Below are positions 24,269 to 33,226 of a stretch of 36,842 bases of DNA, piece after piece. Both the position numbers and the translations under genes were made by a program. How positions within the stretch are numbered: position 1 is the first letter of the stretch; each line of letters starts with the position of its first letter. This stretch comes from Calditrichota bacterium (GTDB taxonomy: Bacteria > Calditrichota > Calditrichia > JAJRVZ01): contig JAJRVZ010000173.1 of NCBI GenBank assembly GCA_024277055.1, forward strand, positions 1 through 36,842, in the 5' to 3' direction. The notes beneath the pieces were generated by a model that was not told the DNA's origin, did not search any database, and worked only from the letters and a program-made list of their open reading frames with translations.

Positions 24269-24481
24269 TCAAAAAGCCGTTTTGGGCCGGCGGGCACCGA
24301 ACAGCACTTCGCACGGCGCATTTTTGGCAACGTGCTTATGCAGATCATTACACCAGATGGCCATAAAAGTACGACAGGTTCCCGATCCGTCCAGAGCTTC
24401 CTCTTTGGCGAAATCGGCATGCTCGCAGCGCAAATCGCAGAATTTTATTTTAGAGGAAGTAACTCCGGCGTTTTTACTCAT
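24269..24481 (-). CDS. Small Cys-rich protein between molybdenum hydroxylase and SsnA
   Basis: A 70-residue protein that I take as real. Its ATG overlaps the TGA of the upstream hydroxylase gene (ATGA), AAGGAAG lies just before it, and its stop is two bases from the SsnA start. It has no signal peptide. Five Cys (15, 19, 36, 44, 57) and His 21, 48 and 50 occur in the pattern CDLRCEHADF, GTCRTF, WCNDLHKHVAKNAPC, which suggests metal binding or a redox fold. Charged and aromatic spacing (FAKEEALDG) looks like a folded domain. I recognise no named family. Given its neighbours, it may help mature or stabilise the molybdenum-selenium cofactor, or deliver electrons; this is inference. Confidence 0.82.
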   Translation of the reverse strand: MSKNAGVTSSKIKFCDLRCEHADFAKEEALDGSGTCRTFMAIWCNDLHKHVAKNAPCEVLFGARRPKTAF

Positions 24482-27051
24482 TTTGACTTCCTTTTTCTTT
24501 CTTTATTTTTTATTGGTAATTCAAATATCCTTTTCCCCTCATATTTCCATAAAGCATTGGCAACGGCCGGTGCGGTAGGAACCAGACCGATTTCGCCGAC
24601 ACCCTTCGCGCCGTAGGGACCCAGCGGGTCTTTCACTTCCACACCGATTACCTTGATTTCAGGCATTTCTCCGGCACGTAAAATTCCGCAATCGCGCAGC
24701 CGGTAACTTTTCGGCACGCCGTTTTCGTATTCAAGTTTTTCGCTCAACGCGTAGCCCAACCCCATGTGTACCGAGCCCTCAATCTGCCCTTCAAACAAAG
24801 TCGGATTCATGATTCTTCCGGCATCGTGCGCTGCAACTACTTTTTTAATTTTACCGTCATCGTCCAGAATAACCAGTTGCGTGGCGTAGCTGTATGAATA
24901 ATGCGTAACGATTTCGTCCGCCTCCTCGCCCGGTTTGGTGGTCCAGTCACATACCCAGGCTCCGCTGTAGGTACGTCCGGTCAACTGCTCCAGACTGCTG
25001 TTTTGCAAATCGGATTTTAATTGTCTGCAGGCATTGATAATCGCATTACCCAGCAACGAGGTTGCCCGGGAGGCTGTTGTCATCCCCGCCGGGGCTTCGT
25101 CTCTGGTCGACACTTCCACCTGCACCATCGCCGGGTCGATTCCGGTTTCCTCACACAACGTTTGTACCGCCATGGTGTGAATACCCTGACCCATTTCGCA
25201 CCAGCCGTGATGAATGGTTACGCGCTTTGCACCGTCTATCGAAATTTTTACCGTACTCTCATCATTCATCCCGTTTCCGATGCCGGTATTTTTGATGCCG
25301 CAGGCCAACCCGGCGTATCCGGCCGATTTAAACTCGTCCTTCACAGCCAGCAGCGTTTCGCGCACACCGACTCCCCCTTTCAAAACCTGGCCGGTGGCGG
25401 TCATATCCCCTTCGCTCAGCGCATTGTCGAAACGGAACTGCCAGCGGTCAAAGCCGCCCTTCTCACACAATTCATCGAGGGCGCATTCCATGGCAAAATT
25501 GGCCTGGTTGGCGCCGAAGCCCCGCATGGCACCGTTGGGAATATTATTCGTGTATACCGTCGTACTGATCACATCCACGTTGGGTACCCTGTAGGCGCCG
25601 GTAGAATGACCCGCCGCCCGTTCAAGCACTTTCATGCCCACACTGGCATAGGCGCCGGTATCGCCGATGATGCAAGCCTTTAGTGCCGTCAGCTTGCCCC
25701 GCTCATCACAGCCGAGGGTGAAATTCAATTCAATCGGGTGACGCTTGGGATGCATACGGATAGACTCTTCACGGTTCAGCACTACTTTTACCGGCCGCTG
25801 CAGAAGAAAGGCGGCCAATGCCGTATGTCCCTGCACCGACATATCTTCTTTGCCGCCGAATCCGCCGCCGTTCGGAACCAGTTGAACATTTACCAGTTTC
25901 TCCGGCAGTCCCAGCAGAGAAGCAATCTGGCGGCGGTCTTCGTAAACGCCCTGGCTCTGTGAAAACACCGTTACGCCGTCACCGTCGGGCTGGGACAGGC
26001 AGGCTTCCGGTTCCATATAACCGTGTTCGACGGTTTGCGTTTTGTAGGTGTGCTGAACTACATAGGCGGAATTTTCCAGTGCGTTGTCCGCATTTCCCCG
26101 GTTAACGACACACTGCTCCAGCACATTGCTGCGGCCGGGATGAACCTGAGGACTGTCCGGTTTCACAGCCTCATGCATATCGGTCACCGGCTGCAGTACT
26201 TCGTATTCCACCTCTATCATTTTTGCCGCTTTGCGCGCCGTTTCCTCATCGTCCGCCACAACCAGTGCCAGCACATCGCCGATATAGTGTGTCGTCTCAC
26301 CTGCGGCGATAAACAACGGCCAGTCATTGACGATCAGGCCGACCCTGCGTTCGCCCGGCACATCCTCCGCTGTTAAAATCCGCTGAACACCCGGGACTCC
26401 GGCAGCTGTTTCCGTGTTTATGCGTAATACTCTGGCTTTGGGATAATCACTGTACCGCAGCGCGCCGTGCAGCATACCGGGAATTTTATAATCGCATACG
26501 TAGGGTCGCTGCCCCAGCACCAGCGCCTCGGCTTCGTATTTCGGCATACGGGTTCCCACTTTTCCGCTGTCGCGATCAATTTTAGTAAATCTCCGTTCGC
26601 GGATCAGTTCGGCGGCGTATTCTATTGAGTCGATAATTTTTACATACCCGGTACAGCGGCACAAATGATTGGTCAGCGCTTTGGCGATCTCTTCACGCGA
26701 AGGGTGCGGGTTTTTGGCCACCAGCGTCCTGGCGCGCATGACGATACCCGGAATACAGAAACCGCACTGCACGCCGCCCTTCTCGGCAAAAGCCGTGACA
26801 AAAGCGTTCTTCTCCAGTTCTTCCATTCCCTCCGTGGTAATTACGGTACCGCCGTCCACTTTGCGCATCGGCGTTACGCAGGACAGCACCGTTCTTTTGT
26901 TCAGTTCAACCGCGCAACAGCCGCAGGCCGCCTGCGGTGCACAGCCATCCTTCGGCGAAATAATTCCGGCCTCCTCACGCAGGTAATTCAGCAGCGATTG
27001 TTCCGGGTCACCTGTATAATTGGTCTCAACACCGTTGAGCAGAAAACGCAT
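24478..27051 (-). CDS. Fused [2Fe-2S]/molybdopterin hydroxylase, selenium-dependent xanthine dehydrogenase type
   Basis: An 857-residue protein. Residues 1-160 carry two [2Fe-2S] clusters: CAPQAACGCC (C37, C43, C46) with LSC (C58), then CGFC and CRC (C96, C99, C131, C133). The remainder is the molybdenum-binding subunit (GGGFGGKEDMS, MRGFGANQANFA, GWCEMGQGIHT) ending with the catalytic Glu 820 in GAKGVGEIGL. No FAD domain is present, and no FAD subunit gene is nearby, so the electron acceptor is unclear. This architecture with an SsnA gene next door is that of the selenium-dependent molybdenum hydroxylases, whose labile selenium is not encoded by UGA. The reaction is probably hydroxylation of a purine or related heterocycle. 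Start ATG 27051 has AGGAG five bases upstream. Confidence 0.93.
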   Translation of the reverse strand: MRFLLNGVETNYTGDPEQSLLNYLREEAGIISPKDGCAPQAACGCCAVELNKRTVLSCVTPMRKVDGGTVITTEGMEELEKNAFVTAFAEKGGVQCGFCIPGIVMRARTLVAKNPHPSREEIAKALTNHLCRCTGYVKIIDSIEYAAELIRERRFTKIDRDSGKVGTRMPKYEAEALVLGQRPYVCDYKIPGMLHGALRYSDYPKARVLRINTETAAGVPGVQRILTAEDVPGERRVGLIVNDWPLFIAAGETTHYIGDVLALVVADDEETARKAAKMIEVEYEVLQPVTDMHEAVKPDSPQVHPGRSNVLEQCVVNRGNADNALENSAYVVQHTYKTQTVEHGYMEPEACLSQPDGDGVTVFSQSQGVYEDRRQIASLLGLPEKLVNVQLVPNGGGFGGKEDMSVQGHTALAAFLLQRPVKVVLNREESIRMHPKRHPIELNFTLGCDERGKLTALKACIIGDTGAYASVGMKVLERAAGHSTGAYRVPNVDVISTTVYTNNIPNGAMRGFGANQANFAMECALDELCEKGGFDRWQFRFDNALSEGDMTATGQVLKGGVGVRETLLAVKDEFKSAGYAGLACGIKNTGIGNGMNDESTVKISIDGAKRVTIHHGWCEMGQGIHTMAVQTLCEETGIDPAMVQVEVSTRDEAPAGMTTASRATSLLGNAIINACRQLKSDLQNSSLEQLTGRTYSGAWVCDWTTKPGEEADEIVTHYSYSYATQLVILDDDGKIKKVVAAHDAGRIMNPTLFEGQIEGSVHMGLGYALSEKLEYENGVPKSYRLRDCGILRAGEMPEIKVIGVEVKDPLGPYGAKGVGEIGLVPTAPAVANALWKYEGKRIFELPIKNKERKRKSK

Positions 27052-27080
27052 ATAGACTCCTGATAATTGACAGAGGTATC

Positions 27081-27109
27081 ATTTTATTAAAGAGAGCGCT
27101 TCGAGTCAA
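27081..27109 (-). promoter_or_regulatory. Sigma-70-type promoter of the hydroxylase-ssnA operon
   Basis: On the minus strand TTGACT is followed after exactly 17 bases by TAAAAT. Transcription would start near 27074, about 23 bases before the ATG, leaving just room for the AGGAG ribosome site. This is the best match to the consensus in the window. Confidence 0.7.
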
Positions 27110-27205
27110 AAATAAAATCTGTTTTTGAATAATAAATTCTGAATTTTAAAGATATCCGAATCGGTGAAGGCTCGAATAACTTTAGAATTGTGATATTGTA
27201 TTTTT

Positions 27206-27243
27206 CGGATTGTAACCGGTTGTCATCTCAATCCGACCGGTTA
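27206..27243. repeat. Interleaved inverted repeats at the dctM stop
   Basis: Four elements run in the order CGGATTG, TAACCGGT, (8 bases), CAATCCG, ACCGGTTA. The first pairs with the third and the second with the fourth, so the two stems cross, as in an H-type pseudoknot or two mutually exclusive hairpins. The self-palindrome ACCGGT occurs twice, 21 bases apart, about two helical turns. The right end contains the TAA of dctM. It could be a termination structure for dctM or an operator for the operon to its left; there is no T run. Confidence 0.45.
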
Positions 27244-28506
27244 CCGAACCAGCCACAGACTCAGTTCCGGAATGTAGGTAATGATAGCCAGGGCGACCAA
27301 CAAAATGATAATAAAAGGAATCGTCGCGATATAAAGTTTCATAATCGGTTTTTCAAAGCGGAACGAAGCGATAAACAGGTTCATACCCACCGGTGGCGTG
27401 GAATAACCGATGCCCAGGTTGGCCAGAAAGATCACGCCCAGATGCACCGGATCGACACCGAAATTTTGCGCAATCGGAATGATCAGCGGTACCACCACCA
27501 TGATAGCAGAAAAAATATCCATCAGCGCTCCGACGACCAGCAGGAAAATATTCAGAACCAGCAGAAAAGCGAATTTCGACGTTATAAATGTTTGCATCCA
27601 GGCCAGAATCTGCATCGGAATTTCAGCGTCAATCATATAGCTGGCCAGCCCCAGCGCCGCAGCCAGAATCACCAGGATACCGCCCACCAGAATCATGCTG
27701 TCGCGCATTACCTTCGGCAGTCCCTTTTTAATATCGATATCCCCGTAAATAAACACCTCGACGATCAGAACATAAAACGCGGTCACCGCCGCCGCTTCGG
27801 TCGCTGTAAAAAATCCGCCGTAAATGCCAAACAGAATAATAAACGGCAACGGAATTTCCCAGGCTGCTTCTTTTATCGCCTGCCAGGCCCTTTTGCCGGA
27901 AAACGGTTCCGTCTGCGTATGCACTTTTCGCATCTTGTACACGCTGTAAACGGATAGCAGGACAATCATAATTGTTCCCGGAATAATTCCGGCAATGAAT
28001 AATTTGTCGATGCTGGTGCTGGATACAAGGCCGTATAAAATGATCGGTAAACTGGGAGGAAACAACAGACCCAGGTTCCCGGATGAAGTCAGAATGCCCA
28101 GATTAAATTTTTCAGGATAGTTTTCTTCCTGCAGGACCGGGTACAGCAAACCACCGAGAGCGATAATGGTCACCCCGGAAGCACCGGTAAAAGCCGTGAA
28201 AATCGCACAGGAGATCAGGGTAACAATAGCCAGGCCGCCGGGCAGCCAGGAAAAAAACGCGCGCGACAGGTTGACCAGCCGTTGCGGCGTCTTACTTTCA
28301 GCCAGCAGGTAACCGGCAAAAGTAAACAGCGGGATCGCCAGCAGAACCGGCTGACTGGCCAGGCGATACAATTCGATAATCACGGCTGAGGCGTCGATAT
28401 CGGCATAAAAAAAGGCCAGCAGAGCAACCGCCGCAATAATCACAAACAGGCTGGTTCCGAACAGTGCCAGCAGTAACAGTAACAGACCGAACAGCAATTC
28501 CGTCAT
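27241..28506 (-). CDS. dctM: TRAP transporter large permease, DctM
   Basis: A 421-residue membrane protein with about twelve hydrophobic segments, the transport subunit of a tripartite ATP-independent periplasmic (TRAP) importer driven by a sodium or proton gradient. Typical DctM features are LASQPVLLAIPLFTFAGYLLAE near the N-terminus, GASGVTIIALGGLLYPVL, LLFPPSLPIILYGLVSS, and GIGYSTPPVGMNLF near the end. Its ATG overlaps the TGA of dctQ by four bases (ATGA), indicating translational coupling. Last gene of the seven-gene minus-strand string that starts at the NfeD protease. Confidence 0.97.
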   Translation of the reverse strand: MTELLFGLLLLLLALFGTSLFVIIAAVALLAFFYADIDASAVIIELYRLASQPVLLAIPLFTFAGYLLAESKTPQRLVNLSRAFFSWLPGGLAIVTLISCAIFTAFTGASGVTIIALGGLLYPVLQEENYPEKFNLGILTSSGNLGLLFPPSLPIILYGLVSSTSIDKLFIAGIIPGTIMIVLLSVYSVYKMRKVHTQTEPFSGKRAWQAIKEAAWEIPLPFIILFGIYGGFFTATEAAAVTAFYVLIVEVFIYGDIDIKKGLPKVMRDSMILVGGILVILAAALGLASYMIDAEIPMQILAWMQTFITSKFAFLLVLNIFLLVVGALMDIFSAIMVVVPLIIPIAQNFGVDPVHLGVIFLANLGIGYSTPPVGMNLFIASFRFEKPIMKLYIATIPFIIILLVALAIITYIPELSLWLVR

Positions 28507-29027
28507 GCGCCGGTTTCCTGTTGTTTGAAAAAATGAATGCTGTGTTCAAGAACGGAAATAAAAAAACGGAATGACATGAGTAAAAAACCGATGGGAATAA
28601 TGATCTGAAAATACCATACGGGAATTTCATTAAAAATAAGTGTACCGGCCATTTTTTCATCCTGTACAAAGGTCCAGCCGGCGTCGGCCAGAAGCCAGCA
28701 GATATAAACGGCAAACAGATTCGTTACGATGCGCGCAATATCCTGTCCGCGCGGTTTCAGAAAACGGGTGAACAGATCAATATTGATATGTTTCTCTTCA
28801 CGGGTGGCCAGCGAGGCACCGACAAAACCGACCCACAATACCAGGTGACGCAGCAGGATGTCCCCCCACAGTATGCCCTGATCGAAAAAATTACGCAACA
28901 CCACCTGCAGGAAGGAAAGCAGCACCATTATTGATAATATCAATACGAGAACTATATTCTCAATTTTTTCAATATTTACATTAATAAGCCGGAAAATTTT
29001 CATAAGCATTTTAGCTGCACCGCTCAT
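28503..29027 (-). CDS. dctQ: TRAP transporter small permease, DctQ
   Basis: A 174-residue membrane protein with four hydrophobic segments. Family signatures include LVLILSIMVLLSFLQVVLRNFF, DILLRHLVLWVGFVGASLATREEKHINIDL and the final WYFQIIIPIGFLLMSFRFF. It pairs with DctM and docks the binding protein. ATG 29027 is the listed start; in-frame ATGs at residues 7 and 9 are alternatives, because the nearest Shine-Dalgarno-like sequence is far upstream. Confidence 0.96.
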   Translation of the reverse strand: MSGAAKMLMKIFRLINVNIEKIENIVLVLILSIMVLLSFLQVVLRNFFDQGILWGDILLRHLVLWVGFVGASLATREEKHINIDLFTRFLKPRGQDIARIVTNLFAVYICWLLADAGWTFVQDEKMAGTLIFNEIPVWYFQIIIPIGFLLMSFRFFISVLEHSIHFFKQQETGA

Positions 29028-29068
29028 TCATTTTCAGATAAATCATCACCTCTGTTTCCAATAAAGAA

Positions 29069-30064
29069 CTATTTCCCGTTTTTACTGCGAAATTCCGTCA
29101 GCATGCCTTCCACCCGGTCCAGCAGTTCCTGATCGTACAGTTTACCGACCAGCGCCTGCCGTGCTTTTTTCCCGGAGGCATTGAAACCGGCAATTTCAGC
29201 GGTATCGGTTATATTTGTGAACTGAATCCCGGCTTCCTTGATCAGTTCCAGCGATTTGGCGTTGTCTTCACGACTCAGCCGGGTCAGCTTGCCAAAATAT
29301 TCCCAGGACAACTTCTTCAGTTTTTGCTGATTCTCCGGGCTTAATTTGTTGAAACGTTTTTTTGAAATGAGAACGGCGCCGTTCGAATCGGCCAGCGGTA
29401 AATCCAGTACATATTTTATTTTGGTGTGCCACTGTAACGCCACACAGGCCAGCGGCGATGCATAAATACCGTTGATCAGATTGGTTTGCAGTGAAGTTAA
29501 TACATCCGTTATCGAAAGCGGTATCGGACTGACATTCATGGCGCTGAAGGTCTGAACCGCAATCGGATCACCTTCCCACATCCACATTTTTATGCCATTC
29601 ATGTCGTTCAGCGAACGTACGGGTTTATTGGTGAACACATACACGAAACCAACCTCGGCCCAGCCCAGCAGTACATAACCTTTTTGTTCGAATTTTTGCG
29701 CGAAGTAGTCGAATAACCGGCTGGTCACATAATCCACTTCTTCATAGGATTTAAACAAGAACGGGGAATCGAGAATGCGGACTTCCGGCAGGATTTCTCC
29801 CAGACCGACACCGGTGAATCCGGCGCTGTGCAGCTGCCCGATACGCATTTTACGCAGGACATCTTTTTCATCACCGGAGACGCCGCCGGCATATATTTTG
29901 AAACTGACTTCACCGTTTGTTGCGTCTTTGACCGCTTTGGCATAGTCCTTCATCACGTTCATCCACGTGGAGCCTTCGGGAGCAAGGGTTGCAAATTTTA
30001 TTTTTACCCCGGCCTGCAGTGAAACAGTCACAATCAAAAAGAAAACTATCAGCATTCGTATCAT
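29069..30064 (-). CDS. dctP: TRAP transporter substrate-binding protein, DctP
   Basis: A periplasmic binding protein of about 331 residues with a cleavable signal (MLIVFFLIVTVSLQA). It has the DctP-family opening KIKFATLAPEGSTWMNVMKDYAKAV, AGGVSGDEKDVLRKMRIGQL, and the region around residues 145-190 (IKMWMWEGDPIAVQTFSAMN) that in this family carries the Arg or other residue contacting an organic-acid ligand. Here the usual R of the K-x-R-x-P motif is replaced (KMWMWEGDP), so a carboxylate ligand should not be assumed. I prefer ATG 30064 over TTG 30073, since GGAGATT precedes it. Works with DctQ, DctM and the TatT protein upstream. Confidence 0.95.
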   Translation of the reverse strand: MIRMLIVFFLIVTVSLQAGVKIKFATLAPEGSTWMNVMKDYAKAVKDATNGEVSFKIYAGGVSGDEKDVLRKMRIGQLHSAGFTGVGLGEILPEVRILDSPFLFKSYEEVDYVTSRLFDYFAQKFEQKGYVLLGWAEVGFVYVFTNKPVRSLNDMNGIKMWMWEGDPIAVQTFSAMNVSPIPLSITDVLTSLQTNLINGIYASPLACVALQWHTKIKYVLDLPLADSNGAVLISKKRFNKLSPENQQKLKKLSWEYFGKLTRLSREDNAKSLELIKEAGIQFTNITDTAEIAGFNASGKKARQALVGKLYDQELLDRVEGMLTEFRSKNGK

Positions 30065-30100
30065 AATTTCCAATCTCCGTTCGCATTTTCCGTTTACAGA

Positions 30101-30961
30101 CTAAAATATCTCTTCCCGCTGTTCTTTCAATAATGCCGCCTTGCGTTTGGCGATGGCATTCAGCAATTGATATCCCGGCAACACATCAACCGGTGTATTT
30201 TCCACTTTTTTAATTAATTCATCAAATTTTTCTTCATCCAGTGTTTTGGCGGCATAGTATTTCGCATAATAGATATAGGTGAGTAAAAAGTTCCCGCCGG
30301 TAATTTCCAGATTCCGCTCAAAATATTTTTTCGCCTTTTCGGGATCACCGCCCAGCATACGTGGTCTGGTACCCCAGATACTGCCGAAAAACAGATCGGC
30401 GGCGCCGTGAAAATAGCTTTCATTCAGCTCCAGTACCCGCTGCATCAGCACCTGTACCTTGGCCAGATCGATAAAAGCCCTCGGGTTATCCAGACTGAGG
30501 TTGATCCATCCGGCCCATGAAAAAGCCGTCCAGAACAGGGCGTCAACGTCGTCCGTATCAAATTGCTTTACCGCCGTTTCCCATTCCGCCACGGGCTTAT
30601 TTTCGGCCGCACGGAATGAATCATTCATACGTAAAACCCGCAGACCGAAATCGCGGGCGCGTAAATACAATACTTTTGCCCGCTCCGGAGCACTGTCTTC
30701 CACAAATCCCAACGCATAACCGGCATAAGCCTGCGCCGTCATCAACAACAGTTTTTTGTTCTCAGGGTCACCTTTGGTCATGCCCTCCAGCAGTTTCAAA
30801 TTACCCGCCAGCGCCTGTTCAGCCAGCACCAGGTCTGTTTCCTCATACATGGCCTCAATACCGTATTCCAGAATCGTACCGGTCTGGCGGATAATGAATT
30901 GGTTAAGACTGCAACCACTTAATATCAGACTCAAAATCAGAATTGTAAAATGTTTTTTCAT
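30101..30961 (-). CDS. TRAP-associated TPR lipoprotein, TatT family
   Basis: A 286-residue lipoprotein (LILSLILSGC, lipid Cys 17) whose helical body matches the TatT family, the T component of TPR-associated TRAP transporters first described in Treponema pallidum. Diagnostic stretches are the opening TGTILEYGIEAMYEETDLVLAEQA, the TPR-like helices, FWTAFSWAGWINLS, YFHGAADLFFGSIWGTRPRMLGGDPEKAKKYFERNL, and the end of the family domain. In the treponemal system TatT oligomerises and binds the DctP-type protein, possibly handing it hydrophobic ligands. It lies 36 bases before dctP, exactly where expected. Confidence 0.93.
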   Translation of the reverse strand: MKKHFTILILSLILSGCSLNQFIIRQTGTILEYGIEAMYEETDLVLAEQALAGNLKLLEGMTKGDPENKKLLLMTAQAYAGYALGFVEDSAPERAKVLYLRARDFGLRVLRMNDSFRAAENKPVAEWETAVKQFDTDDVDALFWTAFSWAGWINLSLDNPRAFIDLAKVQVLMQRVLELNESYFHGAADLFFGSIWGTRPRMLGGDPEKAKKYFERNLEITGGNFLLTYIYYAKYYAAKTLDEEKFDELIKKVENTPVDVLPGYQLLNAIAKRKAALLKEQREEIF

Positions 30962-31009
30962 TTTCCCCGTTTATCATTGAGTTAAAAAAGTCTAAAGTGA
31001 AAGAACTTT

Positions 31010-32455
31010 TTATTGCAGTTCCAGGGTAATTGAACCAATGAGTATCTTCAGTTTTCCCATAATCGGGATCAGCTGGTCATCATTCGTAAACCAGCCCCAT
31101 GCATCGCCGCTCATACCGGCAATACCCTCGAAATCGGCTCTGGCGAAAATTTTCATGGCATCGTATTCTTTATCTCCCGCCTCTATTTCTTCAAACTCAT
31201 CCAAATAGGTGATATGCCCCAGCTTGTAATTTTCATTAATTATTACGGTTGTCGTTCCACCGGTATTTTGCGATAAAACTCCGCGGGCATAAAACAGCAT
31301 CGATGTTCCGTCCTGTGCCATCCGCGGCAGATCCTTTACCTGCAATTCGAAATGACCGTCCTGCCATACCTTGTACGCTCTGAATATATTTTCATCGTAA
31401 TCGCAAAAATACATACGAACAATATATTCATCATCATCCGGTGTGTAAAGTCTCGAACGGATCGCATTGAAAGATCTTTCATCTATATAGGATTCGTAAA
31501 TATGGTGTAAAGATAAAATAAAATCAAATGACGGGTTCGAATCGACAAAGAATACGACCCGGTAAACCGTTCTTCCATCAATTACCTGTTTTTCACGTGT
31601 CCTGACTTTCAGCCAGCCCAGGGTAACAAACCCGTATTCCACCGTATAATTCAGACTTTCCTCCGGGTTAATCCGGTAATTGTATTCGGGCACGGGATCG
31701 ATGACCGGCAAATGATCTCTTTTGTACCGGACCCGAAGCGTGTCCCTCAGATAGGCAAGATTATCGGATTTTGGATAATCGAGACACAATTGCAGCAGTA
31801 TTTCTTCAGCCAGTTTTTCATCGCCGATGGCTCTTAAATAATAATATTTCTCAATCAGCAGATTACTTTCAGGATACAGGCTTTCTACGGTTTTCAGCAG
31901 TTCACCGGCCAGTAACAATTCCCCGAGGTTCCGGTATGCCTGAAGCAAACCGGTGATTGCTTCAATATTTGACTCGTGATCGGCAAGAAATTCTTCATAC
32001 AATTTTCGTGCGGATTTCCAGTTCTTAAGCAACGCTTCAAGCCGGGCAAGTTCAAGATGTAAAATCTTGTGATCCGTTTCCTTCATCAGACCGCGCTGAA
32101 TCGTCGTTTTCGCCCCGAACAAATTGCCGCTTCTTTCATAGATTTTGGCGATTTCTTTATAGGCAAACGGAAAATTCGGGTTGATATCTATTGACTTTTG
32201 CAGCCACTTCAGGGCCCGTGAATTTTTGCCCTGCAAAGCATATAAATAGCCAATATTGTAAAACAGCACATGATCCGCCGTCTTCGCCGCCGCTGCTTTT
32301 TCCTCCAGCAATTTCAACGTACCGTCAATATCCGCAGCAAGCCATGATTCGATTTCCGAATCCAACCGAACTTCTTTGGGTTCATCCTGAGCAACTGCGA
32401 ATGACCAAAAAATTATTAATATGAACAAAATTTCTTTAATCACCGGTAAAATCAA
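31010..32455 (-). CDS. Exported TPR protein with DUF3108 domain
   Basis: About 480 residues. A signal peptide ([15 protein letters not shown]) is followed by tetratricopeptide repeats to about residue 255 ([34 protein letters not shown] is the first). The C-terminal ~215 residues are a beta-rich DUF3108-type domain ([60 protein letters not shown]). DUF3108 proteins are periplasmic and of unknown function. The listed TTG start overlaps the TGA of the slipin gene, and a GTG twelve bases inside (32443) is an alternative. Its place between the slipin and the TRAP genes suggests a role in the envelope. Confidence 0.88.
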   Translation of the reverse strand: MILPVIKEILFILIIFWSFAVAQDEPKEVRLDSEIESWLAADIDGTLKLLEEKAAAAKTADHVLFYNIGYLYALQGKNSRALKWLQKSIDINPNFPFAYKEIAKIYERSGNLFGAKTTIQRGLMKETDHKILHLELARLEALLKNWKSARKLYEEFLADHESNIEAITGLLQAYRNLGELLLAGELLKTVESLYPESNLLIEKYYYLRAIGDEKLAEEILLQLCLDYPKSDNLAYLRDTLRVRYKRDHLPVIDPVPEYNYRINPEESLNYTVEYGFVTLGWLKVRTREKQVIDGRTVYRVVFFVDSNPSFDFILSLHHIYESYIDERSFNAIRSRLYTPDDDEYIVRMYFCDYDENIFRAYKVWQDGHFELQVKDLPRMAQDGTSMLFYARGVLSQNTGGTTTVIINENYKLGHITYLDEFEEIEAGDKEYDAMKIFARADFEGIAGMSGDAWGWFTNDDQLIPIMGKLKILIGSITLELQ

Positions 32456-33210
32456 CCCTTATCATCGGACATCATTTTTTTGATAAACGGCTGGAACAGA
32501 TCGATCGGGACGGGGAAAATAGTCGTTGAGTTGTTTTCTGCGGAGATCTCACTCAGGGTTTGCAGATAGCGTAATTGCAGGGCAACCGGATATTTTTCAA
32601 TAATTGCCGCCGCTTCCGACAACTTCTGTGCCGCCTGAAATTCACCGGCAGCATTGATCACTTTCGAGCGGCGTTCACGCTCCGCCTCAGCCTGTTTGGC
32701 CATCGCTCTCTTCATCTCCAGCGGCAAATCGATGTGTTTTACTTCAACCAAAGACACTTTAATACCCCACGGATCAGACTGATGATCGATGATATTCTGC
32801 AATTCCATGTTTATTTTATCCCGCTCCGCCAGCAATTCATCCAGTTCCACCTGACCGGCAATACTACGCAAAGTAGTCTGCGCAAGTTGCGAGGTCGCGA
32901 ATAAATAATTCTCAACCTCGACAACAGCCTTTTCAGGATTAATTACCCTGAAATAGATCACGGCATTAACCTGAACGGATACATTGTCTTTCGTAATAAC
33001 ATCCTGCGGCGGAACGTCCATCACTACGGTTCGCAGACTTGTTTTCACCATTTTATCAATTATCGGGATCAGAATGATCAGTCCCGGTCCCTTGGCGCCG
33101 ATCAATCTACCCAGCCTGAAAATAACACCTCTTTCATATTCCCGCAAAATGCGGATAGCAGACGCCAGAATCAAAATAACCAAAATTATCAATCCACCAA
33201 AATACGGCAT
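32452..33210 (-). CDS. Slipin (stomatin-like SPFH protein)
   Basis: A 252-residue SPFH-domain membrane protein: one N-terminal helix ([19 protein letters not shown]), then [61 protein letters not shown], a coiled region rich in Glu, Arg and Ala ([20 protein letters not shown]), and a hydrophobic C-terminal patch ([16 protein letters not shown]). It should form oligomeric membrane rings or scaffolds. It starts 16 bases after the NfeD-type protease gene, the arrangement known for prokaryotic stomatin operons, where the protease clips the stomatin near its hydrophobic C-terminus. Confidence 0.97.
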   Translation of the reverse strand: MPYFGGLIILVILILASAIRILREYERGVIFRLGRLIGAKGPGLIILIPIIDKMVKTSLRTVVMDVPPQDVITKDNVSVQVNAVIYFRVINPEKAVVEVENYLFATSQLAQTTLRSIAGQVELDELLAERDKINMELQNIIDHQSDPWGIKVSLVEVKHIDLPLEMKRAMAKQAEAERERRSKVINAAGEFQAAQKLSEAAAIIEKYPVALQLRYLQTLSEISAENNSTTIFPVPIDLFQPFIKKMMSDDKG

Positions 33211-33226
33211 GATCAGGCCCTCCGCT

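Noticed and set aside
25021-25683. 220-codon plus-strand ORF
   Set aside because: Antisense to the molybdenum hydroxylase; no ribosome site or known motif.
27190-27957. 255-codon plus-strand ORF rich in Gln, His, Asn and Arg
   Set aside because: Low-complexity shadow of the hydrophobic DctM gene on the other strand.
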